The notes beneath the pieces were generated by a model. It was not told the DNA's origin, ran no database searches, and saw only the letters and a program-made list of their open reading frames with translations. Made by a program: the position numbers and the translations under genes. Shown in pieces: positions 1-7,663 of a stretch of 64,000 nt of DNA. The stretch covers positions 1-64,000 of the forward strand of contig CAWESL010000015.1 of the NCBI GenBank assembly GCA_963811705.1, read 5' to 3'. Source of the stretch: DATJPR01 sp963811705 (GTDB lineage: Bacteria > Bacteroidota > Ignavibacteria > UBA10030 > UBA6906). Numbering within the stretch: the first letter of the stretch is position 1; the number at the start of each line of letters is the position of its first letter.

Positions 1-459
1 GCAGGTCAATCACGACATGTTGAGCCACATATCGCCGGCTGCAACATCATTGCAGAATGATGAAGCGCCTTTCACATTCGACCCTGCGATGCCAACAAGA
101 TGTGAAGAGGTGGGGAGCGATGAAGTTTCCGCGACGATTAACTCTTTCTCTAATATAATCATCACATTCTGGTGTCGCTGCGGAAACTCTTCTGAAGAAA
201 AACTACAACCGATCATGAACAATGTCAAGACATTGTTCGATGATCGATGAGTGGATAAGGCAATTAGCAGATAAAATAAAAGATGACAAATGAAGTCGGT
301 GATGTGGGTCATGCTTCGTTGTAAGGAGCACGATGTTGAAAAGGTGTTTTCATCCTCTCAACCTCTCCTCCCCTGCCTGCCGACAGGCGTCCCCCTCCCC
401 TTAATACGCTGTATCAGGTGCAGGGGAGGGGGGTAGGGGGAGAGGTTCAGAAAGTCCAG
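1..459. other. Left-edge region without a confident gene
   Basis: This stretch is more AT-rich than the rest of the window. Short open frames exist on both strands (for example 17-250 on the plus strand, 77 codons). They overlap each other, lack a recognisable ribosome binding site, and show no domain, signal peptide or membrane segment that I recognise. The right part, 360-447, is a pyrimidine/purine inverted repeat described separately, lying 3' of the fucosidase gene. I see no RNA gene or mobile element here. A small real gene at 17-250 cannot be excluded. Confidence 0.4.
360..447. repeat. C-rich/G-rich inverted repeat at the 3' end of the fucosidase gene
   Basis: The left arm (360-376) is AACCTCTCCTCCCCTGC. 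The right arm (420-447) carries GCAGGGGAGGGGGG followed by TAGGGGGAGAGGTT. The two arms can form a long imperfect hairpin around a loop that contains the smaller palindrome CTGCCGACAGGC-like sequence. It begins 13 bases beyond the stop codon of the minus-strand fucosidase, so it could act as an mRNA 3' end or protective hairpin. A related polypyrimidine hairpin sits between the convergent genes at 10.0 kb, so this belongs to a local repeat family. Confidence 0.6.
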
Positions 460-2459
460 CTAATGCTGCAAGCTCAACTTTGATACATCCTCGGCAGGTT
501 CGCCGTTCCTTCCCACCTTGAGTTCGAGCGTCGCATCACCCGTCTTGTTGAAGTACAACACTTCGATCGCGTGCTCTCCTTCCGAGAGCGCGCAGTATGC
601 CGCCTTCTCCACCGTCCCGTGCAATCCATCATTGTCGATCGCCGTCTTCCCGTCGATGATCAGTCTGCTGCCATCGTCCGACCCGAGGATGAATCGATAG
701 ACGGCGGTCGAAGGTATCTTGATGTACACCGCTGAACCGCACGCCGTAGTGCTCGTCCCTCTTCTTCATCCGGAGGTTCAACGACTCGGTAACGCCGGAT
801 CCAACCGGCTCGAGCTTCGCAAAGTCCGGAAGTAGCGTCCCAGTCTCCCTCATAATACGAATACGCAAGTCCGGCGAGCGACGATGCCGGGGTCACTGCG
901 GGTTGAGGCGAAACTTTTGTGAACGTCCCCTCCGCGACGGTGCTCACGGGTCGACCGTGGAAGAACGAGCGCGCCTTTACCGTCGCCGTTGAAGAAAGCG
1001 AAAACGGTCCGCGGTACACCGGAGCGTTTTCGCCGGGATCCGTCCCGTCAATTGTGTAATGGATGATATAGGCGGGGTCGGCGGTATTGATTGTCACGGC
1101 AGTGTTGTCGAGAAACATCGGCGGCTCGACAGGGATCGAAGGCGGACGGAAGACCAGGACATTCCCCGGGAAATCGAGCGCGACCACGGCGTCGATCGAT
1201 GAGGGCGATGTCGCGGGAAGTCGAACCACCGCCGAATCGCCGCTCGTCGTCAAGGGAAGCGTGGATCGCGCGGAGGAGAGAAGGACGGCGCTGTCCGGCA
1301 GCGTTCCCAGGCCGTTGATCACCAGGTTCCCGTCGGCCGGCCAATCGAAGAGATGAAGATAGAGCCGCGTTCCGCCGGACGGAAGTCGCTTCTCTGTGCA
1401 CCGTCCCCACGGCGTTGCGGCGAACGGCGAAGCGGTCGTGCCGTAAATCGATTCGCTGTTCACGTCCATCCACGCGCCGATCTGTTTCAACCGTTCAACG
1501 CTTGCTTCGGGGATTTCTCCGAGCGACGTGGGACCGACATTGAGGAGGAAATTTCCGCCCTTCGAGGCGATGTCCACGAGGTCGCGCACCAGCGTCTTCG
1601 TCGATTTCCAGTTGGTGTCCTTCGCGTTGAAGCCCCAGTTGTTGTTCATCGTCATGCACGATTCCCAATCGACGCCCGGCAGGCCGGTCGACGGGATCTC
1701 CTGTTCGGGCGTTCCGAAGTCGCCGGCCGCTCCTTCGTAGCCGCTCATCCCCGCCATGCTGCCGTTCCGTCCCTTGCCGACACGGTTGTTGATGATGATG
1801 TTCGGCTGGAGTGAACGCACATAGTTGTACAGGTCGTGCCCTTCCTCTTCGGTCCATTCGGGAATCCAGTCGCCGTCGAACCAGAGAACGCCGATCGGGC
1901 CGTAGTGGGTAAGGAGCTCCTTTAGCTCGGGCTTCAGGTACTCTTCGCGATACTTCGGGAAGCGGTCGCCCTTCGCGTCGGGCTCATGCCAGTCGAGGAT
2001 GGAGTGATAGAAGCAGAGGCGGATCCCTTCCTGTTTGCATGCCGCCGCGAGTTCTTTGAGAACGTCGTGATGGTACGGCGTCCGCTTCATGATATCGTAG
2101 TCGGTGACCTTCGAGTCCCACATGCAGAACCCGTCGTGGTGTTTCGAGGTGATGACGATGTATTTCATCCCTGCCGCCTTGGCGAGTTTCACCCAGGCGA
2201 GGGCATCGAACTTGACCGGATTGAACTGTGCCGCATATTTCTCATAGACCGGGATCGGGACTTTGGCGTTGTACATGTACCATTCTCCCTGTGCCGGCAC
2301 GGAATAGATGCCCCAGTGGATGAACAGGCCGAACCGCGCATCGCGCCACCAGGACATGCGGGCGTTGTGCTGGGCGGGAGTTTCGGGAGGGAGCTGGGAG
2401 AAGGCGGCAGATGAGGAAATGAGCAGCGTGGCAATCGTAAGAATGAATTGATGGCGCAT
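460..2459 (-). CDS. Secreted GH29 alpha-L-fucosidase with PA14-like C-terminal domain (two frameshifts)
   Basis: Hydrolyses terminal alpha-L-fucose from glycans, probably in the periplasm or at the surface. From the ATG at 2459 (GAGGT ribosome site 5-6 bases upstream) a signal peptide (about residues 1-21) precedes a GH29 barrel: FGLFIHWG near 43-50, SKHHDGFCMW near 105-114, and WFDGDW near 193-198 with Asp195 as expected nucleophile. A chitobiase/fucosidase-type C-terminal segment (HYTIDGTDP) follows, then a PA14-like module (SYYEGDWDA, FSGYIKIP, GSDDGSRLIIDG). The PA14 part is broken by two single-base insertions, near 832-836 and near 730-735; removing each restores about 665 residues. Without correction the protein ends in unrelated sequence after the GDWDA segment. 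It lies downstream of the SSS symporter on the same strand. Family assignment is firm; fucose rather than other specificity is inferred. Confidence 0.88.
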
Positions 2460-2499
2460 AGCGACCTCGATTTTGGGAATGCACAAAGCACGAACTGTA

Positions 2500-2545
2500 G
2501 GACGGTTCGCCAACCGCCAAAAAGATGGCGGTCAAGGAACCGTCC
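2500..2545 (-). promoter_or_regulatory. Hairpin in the fucosidase 5' leader
   Basis: An inverted repeat pairs GGACGGTTC (2500-2508) with GAACCGTCC (2537-2545), and ACCGCC (2513-2518) with GGCGGT (2527-2532), leaving an A-rich apical loop and a small internal bulge. It sits about 40 bases upstream of the fucosidase start codon on the minus strand, so it would lie in the leader if transcription starts farther upstream or comes from the symporter gene. There is no U-tract after it on the minus strand, so it does not look like a classic terminator. Function is unknown. Confidence 0.5.
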
Positions 2546-2656
2546 ACTTTTCAATTCCCGAATGCCGAATTGGTCGGGTCAGCGACCGGACCTACAGGAA
2601 CAACCGCCAGAGCATTGTCGATGAAAATACCACAAGAAACAACATCCCCAAAATGC

Positions 2657-2680
2657 GAACGCCCCTCAAGGGGGCGTCGC
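2657..2680 (-). terminator. Possible stem-loop after the symporter gene
   Basis: ACGCCCC and GGGGCGT arms separated by a 4-5 base loop lie about 55-70 bases beyond the symporter stop codon (2730) on the minus strand. The downstream side on the minus strand is only moderately U-rich (CATTTTG). It may weakly terminate or simply separate the symporter from the fucosidase transcript. Low confidence. Confidence 0.3.
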
Positions 2681-2729
2681 GTTGTTTGTCTCTCCGGAGC
2701 GGTCGTGTGAATGCAGCACGGCACAGCTG

Positions 2730-4508
2730 CTACCCGGTGAAATAAAGATAGCCGCCGAGGATGCCGCCCAGGACGATAATGGACACAACAACTTCACGCC
2801 AATCCCAACTCGCCAACGACTCCGACTTGTGGATGTCGGTGCGGGTGCCGAACGAGAGATTGGAGATCCTTGCGTAATCCGGTTTTTCGGTCATGTAGCT
2901 CACACCGACCATGATGAGCGCCGAGATAATCGTAATCAGAATGCTGAAGTACTGGAAATTGATGTTGTTGATGATCCACAAGAATGAGCCTTCCGTGTAA
3001 CCCGTCCCTTCAATCGTGACGGGGGTGTCGACGAGCATCCGGAAAAGTCCCAGGCCGAAACCGATGACCATCGCCCAAAAACATCCCTTGGCGTTGAGCC
3101 GTTTCCAGAACACTCCGAAAAAGAACACAACGAAAATGGGGGGAGCGAGGTACCCCTGCACGGCCTGGAGATAATTGTAGAGCCCTGTCGCACCTCGTAC
3201 CACCGGGATCCACGCCATCGCGATGAGGACCATGACGGTCGTGGCGATTCTTCCCATCCGGACAAGCTCACCCTGGCTTGCCTTCGGACGAACCTTCTGG
3301 TAGATGTCGACGGTGAAGAGCGTGGAGCACGCATTGAACACGCCGGCGAGCGATCCCATCAACGCCGAGAGGAGTCCCGCGACCACAATGCCGCGGAGTC
3401 CGGTCGGCAGGAGATATTGAACGAGGAGGGGGAACGCTGCTTGTGCGTGCGACGTCGCCTTGCCCGTTGCAGGGTCATAGACAATTTCCAGTCCGGGAAC
3501 TTTGCCGCTCTTGGCGAGCGCAAAACAGATCAGACCCGGAATGATGAAGAGATAGACGGGGAACATCTTGAGCACGGCTGCAAAGATACTTCCGCGCCGG
3601 GCGACCTTTTCATTGGGCGCGCCCAATGCACGCTGAACAATATACTGGTCCGTGCACCAGTACCACAGACCGATCACCGGAGCGCAGATCGCCATGCCAA
3701 GCCACGGGTAATTGTTGTTGAAGTACCACGCCTGTTTTACCAGGGCTCCCGAAGAGTTCGTTTCCATCACCGGCAACCAGGTGCTCTCCACCCCCGGCGG
3801 TGTCAGCGGTTTCCAGAGGTTGAACATGTCCGAACCGCACAGTCTTCGCAGTTCGCCCCATCCGCCCAACGTGGCCAATCCATAGATCGTCAGAAGAGCA
3901 GATCCGAAAATCAGGACCGTCACCTGAATCGCATCGTTGTACGCGACTGCCCGCATGCCCCCCAGCGCGGTGTAGAGTCCGGTCAGGAGGATGACCAGCA
4001 CGGAACCGATCCAGAAGCTGTCCACCACATGCCCTGCGACCGTGAACTGCATTTCCGGAAGGAGGGTGCTGAACACGACACCGCCGGCGAAGATGCCGAC
4101 GGCGATCTTGGAGACAATGAAGGTAACGATTGAGACGATGGAGAGCACATACCGTGAGCTCGTTGAGAACCGCCGTTCAAGAAACTCCGGCATGGTAAAC
4201 ACCAGCGAACGCGCATAGAACGGAACGAAGACCCATGCGAGCACGAGGAGACACCATGCGTGAAACTCGTAATGCGCCATCGCAACGCCGTCCTTTGCGC
4301 CCGAGCCGGCGAGGCCGACGATATGCTCTGAGCCGATGTTGGACGCGAAGATCGAAGCGCCGATGATCCACCAGCTGAGGTTTCGGCCGGCAAGGAAGTA
4401 GTCTGCGGCGTTCTTCTTCCCCTTCCGCACAACCCACCAGGCTACACCCGCCAACACACAAAAATAGATCCCGATCGCAAGCCAATCGAGGATTTGGAGC
4501 GTGCCCAT
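2730..4508 (-). CDS. SGLT-type sodium/solute symporter (SSS family)
   Basis: A 592-residue inner-membrane carrier expected to import a sugar with Na+. About 14 hydrophobic helices are visible. The stretch SIFASNIGSEHIVGLAGSG (residues about 53-71) is the typical first core helix of SGLT-like members of the SSS family, and the YPWLGM and WYWCTDQYIVQRALGA segments are also typical of the sugar branch. The ATG at 4508 is preceded by AAGGAG at suitable spacing. It is divergent from the GH51/lacI/araB/araD run and upstream of the fucosidase, so L-arabinose, L-fucose or a related sugar is the likely cargo; the substrate itself cannot be read from sequence. The protein has a usual length and no obvious break. 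Confidence 0.88.
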   Translation of the reverse strand: MGTLQILDWLAIGIYFCVLAGVAWWVVRKGKKNAADYFLAGRNLSWWIIGASIFASNIGSEHIVGLAGSGAKDGVAMAHYEFHAWCLLVLAWVFVPFYARSLVFTMPEFLERRFSTSSRYVLSIVSIVTFIVSKIAVGIFAGGVVFSTLLPEMQFTVAGHVVDSFWIGSVLVILLTGLYTALGGMRAVAYNDAIQVTVLIFGSALLTIYGLATLGGWGELRRLCGSDMFNLWKPLTPPGVESTWLPVMETNSSGALVKQAWYFNNNYPWLGMAICAPVIGLWYWCTDQYIVQRALGAPNEKVARRGSIFAAVLKMFPVYLFIIPGLICFALAKSGKVPGLEIVYDPATGKATSHAQAAFPLLVQYLLPTGLRGIVVAGLLSALMGSLAGVFNACSTLFTVDIYQKVRPKASQGELVRMGRIATTVMVLIAMAWIPVVRGATGLYNYLQAVQGYLAPPIFVVFFFGVFWKRLNAKGCFWAMVIGFGLGLFRMLVDTPVTIEGTGYTEGSFLWIINNINFQYFSILITIISALIMVGVSYMTEKPDYARISNLSFGTRTDIHKSESLASWDWREVVVSIIVLGGILGGYLYFTG

Positions 4509-4700
4509 GTCTTGGATCTCCTTATCTATTTTGTTGAGGAATGCATCATGGTCGTTTAGGAAGATACTCCGTGTACAAGCCCCGTCTGCGTGAAGCGCAA
4601 GCTGAGGCCCGGCCCATGAAAGAGAAAGTCCATGCGGCCGGAGTGAATTGGAGAAGGTAATTAATCACTTTGTAAAAGGAAACAATCGGGTCTTTTTTTT

Positions 4701-4716
4701 GCGTTAACGTACACGC
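4701..4716. promoter_or_regulatory. Candidate LacI-type operator between symporter and GH51 genes
   Basis: GCGTTAACGTACACGC is an imperfect palindrome (12 of 16 positions symmetric) centred on ACGT, the CG-centred style of LacI-family operators. It lies in the roughly 300-base divergent spacer between the symporter (minus) and the arabinofuranosidase (plus), about 200 and 100 bases from the two start codons, and a LacI-type regulator gene lies 1.8 kb away in the same run. A T-tract and AT-rich sequence just left of it could hold promoters. I found no second obvious copy by eye, so this is a suggestion. Confidence 0.35.
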
Positions 4717-4813
4717 TTGTGTCTCAGCAAATCGCTCTGTATCTTTGCCAAGGGCTCCTGAAAATGCACCGGTTCGGGTCCCACGTCTCCCACTCACAAA
4801 GCCTTCGACTCCT

Positions 4814-6496
4814 ATGCGCACGTACCCTTATAGATCGCACCATTGTGACCAGTGGTCGGTGACCAGTGTCCAGTCTCAAGGAACACGTCCCCCCCTTTTC
4901 CCCATCTCCCGTTCCCCCTTTCCCCCCGTCTCTTTGCTGCTCCTTGCCGCGCTCCTGCTGCTCGCCGGCTCAGTCACAGCCCAGACTCGCGTCGTCATCA
5001 ACGCCGATCTGGGCCGCGACACGATCAGCCGTTACATCTACGGCACGTTTTCCGAGCATCTCGGACACTGCATCTACGGCGGTTTCTATGTGGGAGAGGG
5101 AAACACGAAGATCCCCAACACCCGCGGGATCAGGACCGATATCGTCAATGCCTTCCGCGAAATCAAGCTCCCGCTCCTTCGATGGCCGGGGGGATGTTTC
5201 GCGGACATCTACCACTGGAGAGACGGCATCGGACCAAAGGACAAACGTCAGCCCGTGGTGAACGTCTGGTGGGGCAATACCGTCGAGGACAACAGCTTCG
5301 GGACGGATGAGTTCATGGACCTCTGCCAGCAGATCGGCTGCGACCCGTACTTCTCGGGCAACGTCGGAAGCGGGAGCGTGCAGGAACTCGCGGAGTGGGT
5401 GCAGTATTTGAACGGTCCTGAGGCCGGCCCCATGGGGAAGTTGCGTGCAGCGTTCGGTCATCCGAAGCCGTATGATGTCCGCTTTTGGGGCGTCGGGAAC
5501 GAGTCGTGGGGTTGCGGCGGGAGCATGACGGCCGAGTACTACGCGAACCTCTACAAGCGGTATGCGACGTTCATGGCGAACATCTTCGCCCCATCCGGGC
5601 TTTATCGTATTGCCGTCGGTCCCGGTGGCGACGATTATCACTGGACGGACGTCATGATGCGTGATGTGCCGCCCGGACTCATGGAAGGGTTGTCGCTTCA
5701 TCATTACGCGGTGATCGATTGGGCGCACAAGGGTCCGGCGACGGAGTTCAGCGAGAAGCAGTACTTCACCACAATGCAGAAAGCGTTGCTGATCGATGAG
5801 TACATCCAGAAGCACTCGACGATCATGGACAAGTATGATCCGCAACGCAGGGTCGGACTGATCGTGGATGAGTGGGGCGGATGGTACGATGTGGAGCCGG
5901 GGACGAACCCCGGGTTCCTGTTCCAGCAGAACTCGATGCGCGACGCGATGCTTGCGGGCGTCTCGTTGAACATTTTCAACAACCACTGCGCGCGTGTGAA
6001 GGGCGCGGCGATCGCCCAGGCGGTCAACGTGCTGCAGGCGCTCGCGCTCACGCAGGACGAGAAGCTCGTTCTCACTCCCACCTATTGGGTCTTCGATCTC
6101 TATAAAGAACATCACGACGCCCTGATGCTGCCGGTCGACGTTCAGAGCGCAACGTACACCCTCGACGGTGGGAGCCTTCCGGCCGTATCGGTATCGGCGT
6201 CACGGTCGAAGGACGGCGCGATGCATATATCTCTGGTCAACATCGACGCCGATCACGCGCAGGAGGTGACCATCGACCTGCGGGGAACGAGCGCGTCGAA
6301 GATCGCGGGGCGGATTCTCGTGTCGAAGAAGATCCAGGACTACAACAGCTTCGACGATCCCGGGAAGATCAAGCCGGCGGAGTTCAACGGCGCCAAACTT
6401 TCAGGATCGACGGTCAGCCTGAAGATGCCGGCGGCTTCAGTGGTGGTGCTGGAGGTGCGAACCGCGGGAGTGGGAGAGGGGGGGAAGGGGAGATAG
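4814..6496 (+). CDS. Secreted GH51 alpha-L-arabinofuranosidase
   Basis: Releases L-arabinofuranose from arabinan or arabinoxylan. The GH51 barrel is complete: the acid/base Glu lies in GNESWG (codon at 5501-5503) and the nucleophile Glu in VDEWGGWYD (codon at 5870-5872), with LLRWPGGCFADIYHWRDGIGP upstream and a beta-sandwich tail. A hydrophobic signal peptide (SLLLLAALLLLAGSVTAQ-like) ends near 4982. The start is unclear: ATG 4814 has no good ribosome site and leaves about 40 residues before the hydrophobic core. That N-terminal part is made of two repeat tracts (degenerate heptamers at 4847-4874 and a C-rich element at 4888-4932), and the last ten codons are a G-rich copy of the same element. 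A later non-ATG start is possible. It heads the lacI-araB-araD run. Confidence 0.88.
   Translation: MRTYPYRSHHCDQWSVTSVQSQGTRPPLFPISRSPFPPVSLLLLAALLLLAGSVTAQTRVVINADLGRDTISRYIYGTFSEHLGHCIYGGFYVGEGNTKIPNTRGIRTDIVNAFREIKLPLLRWPGGCFADIYHWRDGIGPKDKRQPVVNVWWGNTVEDNSFGTDEFMDLCQQIGCDPYFSGNVGSGSVQELAEWVQYLNGPEAGPMGKLRAAFGHPKPYDVRFWGVGNESWGCGGSMTAEYYANLYKRYATFMANIFAPSGLYRIAVGPGGDDYHWTDVMMRDVPPGLMEGLSLHHYAVIDWAHKGPATEFSEKQYFTTMQKALLIDEYIQKHSTIMDKYDPQRRVGLIVDEWGGWYDVEPGTNPGFLFQQNSMRDAMLAGVSLNIFNNHCARVKGAAIAQAVNVLQALALTQDEKLVLTPTYWVFDLYKEHHDALMLPVDVQSATYTLDGGSLPAVSVSASRSKDGAMHISLVNIDADHAQEVTIDLRGTSASKIAGRILVSKKIQDYNSFDDPGKIKPAEFNGAKLSGSTVSLKMPAASVVVLEVRTAGVGEGGKGR
4847..4874. repeat. Degenerate heptamer tract at the GH51 5' end
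   Basis: Four contiguous seven-base units: GACCAGT, GGTCGGT, GACCAGT and GTCCAGT. They fit the RACAGT-type heptamer family seen at several other places in this window. Here they are read as codons in the unusually long N-terminal part of the arabinofuranosidase, if translation begins at 4814. Confidence 0.6.
4888..4932. repeat. Polypyrimidine element, copy 5' of GH51
   Basis: A run composed of CTTTTCCCC, ATCTCCC, TTCCCCC and TTTCCCCCC blocks, nearly free of purines. Its inverted counterpart lies at 6467-6504 at the other end of the same gene. Similar blocks occur near 361, 10040, 19530, 21120 and 23424. Here the element encodes the proline-rich stretch just before the signal-peptide core. 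Confidence 0.6.
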
Positions 6497-6504
6497 GGGG
6501 AAAA
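6467..6504. repeat. Inverted copy of the polypyrimidine element at the GH51 3' end
   Basis: Read on the minus strand this is CTTTTCCCCC, TATCTCCCC, TTCCCCCCC and TCTCCCACTCCC, closely matching the element at 4888-4932 but in opposite orientation. It encodes the last residues of the arabinofuranosidase (glycine-rich VGEGGKGR tail) and reaches the ribosome-binding region of the following regulator gene. Confidence 0.6.
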
Positions 6505-6506
6505 GC

Positions 6507-7544
6507 ATGATGGCTTCAATACACGATATTGCCCGAAAGGCACGCATATCGATCGGCACCGTCGACCGCGTCCTGCACAATCGCGGAAGAGTGTCGAAAG
6601 AGACCCACGCGAAGGTGATGACGATCGTCGCGCGCCTCGGGTACAAGCCGAACATCTACGCGCGGAATCTTTCGCTCGGACGGTCGTTCACGTTCGGCGT
6701 CCTCATGCCCGGGCGTTCGCAGGACGGCAGCTACTGGGGACTTCCGCTGCGCGGGATCAAGAGAGCGGAGGAGGAGCTGCATCCGTACAAGGTCCAGGTG
6801 CGCATCTTCCACTACGACCGCTACTCCGAGAAATCGTTCTGTGCCGCCGCGCGCCGATGCGCGAGCGCGATGGTGGACGGCTTGCTGCTCGCGCCGGTGG
6901 TCCAGGGCGTTGCCTGCGAAGTGTTGTCGACCCTCTTCTCCGAGGTCCCGTATGTGTTCTTCGATTCCAGCGTGCCGGACACGCATCCGCTTTCGACCGT
7001 CTGGCAGGATCCGCGACAGAGCGGCGTCCTCGCCGGGAACCTGATGCGCATGCTTCTCCCTGCGGGAGGCCGGATCGCCGCAGTCAAGGTGACCCCCGCC
7101 GACAATCACATCGAGGCGCGCGTGCGCGGATTTCTCGAGGCCTTCGACGGGACGTCGCGCTACGACATCGAGATCCTGGAAGCCGACAGCGAGAACAGCA
7201 GGCTTCTCTCGCGGTCAATCCCATCGCAGATCCTCGGCAGCAGGAAACAGTATCGCGGCGCATTTGTCTCGAACGCCTGGGCGCATCCGCTGGCGCGGTA
7301 TTTTCTCCGGCATCACGGGCGGAAGCATGTCGCGCTCATCGGATATGATCTCATCCCGGAGAATCGCATGTGCCTCGAGAAGGGAGGGATCGACATGCTG
7401 ATCAGTCAACGTCCGGCGATGCAGGGATATCTGGGGATCATCGCGCTCTACCGGAGCGTCCTCCTCCGCGAACGCGTGGCAAAGGATTTCACGGTGCCGC
7501 TGGATATCGTCACGAGGGACAGCTACAGGTATTACAAGGACTGA
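6507..7544 (+). CDS. LacI-family transcriptional regulator
   Basis: A 345-residue DNA-binding regulator. Residues 4-55 form the LacI helix-turn-helix and hinge (SIHDIARKARISIGTVDRVL, then RVSKETHAKVMTIVARLGYKPN). The rest is a periplasmic-binding-protein-like sugar sensor (FTFGVLMPG near residue 62 onward, HVALIGYD near 275). There are two possible starts, ATG 6507 or ATG 6510, both behind a G-rich AGGGGG segment. It lies 10 bases after the GH51 gene and before araB, so it most likely represses or activates this arabinose locus in response to an arabinose-derived ligand. The candidate operator at 4701-4716 could be its site, which is inference. Confidence 0.85.
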   Translation: MMASIHDIARKARISIGTVDRVLHNRGRVSKETHAKVMTIVARLGYKPNIYARNLSLGRSFTFGVLMPGRSQDGSYWGLPLRGIKRAEEELHPYKVQVRIFHYDRYSEKSFCAAARRCASAMVDGLLLAPVVQGVACEVLSTLFSEVPYVFFDSSVPDTHPLSTVWQDPRQSGVLAGNLMRMLLPAGGRIAAVKVTPADNHIEARVRGFLEAFDGTSRYDIEILEADSENSRLLSRSIPSQILGSRKQYRGAFVSNAWAHPLARYFLRHHGRKHVALIGYDLIPENRMCLEKGGIDMLISQRPAMQGYLGIIALYRSVLLRERVAKDFTVPLDIVTRDSYRYYKD

Positions 7545-7610
7545 GTAAGGGGAGTAGGAGGGTTGCGGGACCGTAGAACGGCTGATGTAATCGGGTCAGG
7601 CGATCCGAAT

Positions 7611-7652
7611 CCGAAAATTCCAAACCAAAATCGAAAATTGCCAATGACAAAT
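7611..7652. repeat. A-rich heptamer tract in front of araB
   Basis: Contiguous seven-base units CCGAAAA, TTCCAAA, CCAAAAT, CGAAAAT, TGCCAAT and GACAAAT. This matches the CNAAAAT class also found at 19704-19738. It ends 11 bases before the annotated araB start codon and may overlap its true ribosome-binding region. Confidence 0.6.
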
Positions 7653-7663
7653 CCCCAAGCTAC

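Noticed and set aside
10..312. Small genes on either strand at the left edge
   Set aside because: Two overlapping short frames with no ribosome site, motif or codon signal; reported only as an uncertain region.
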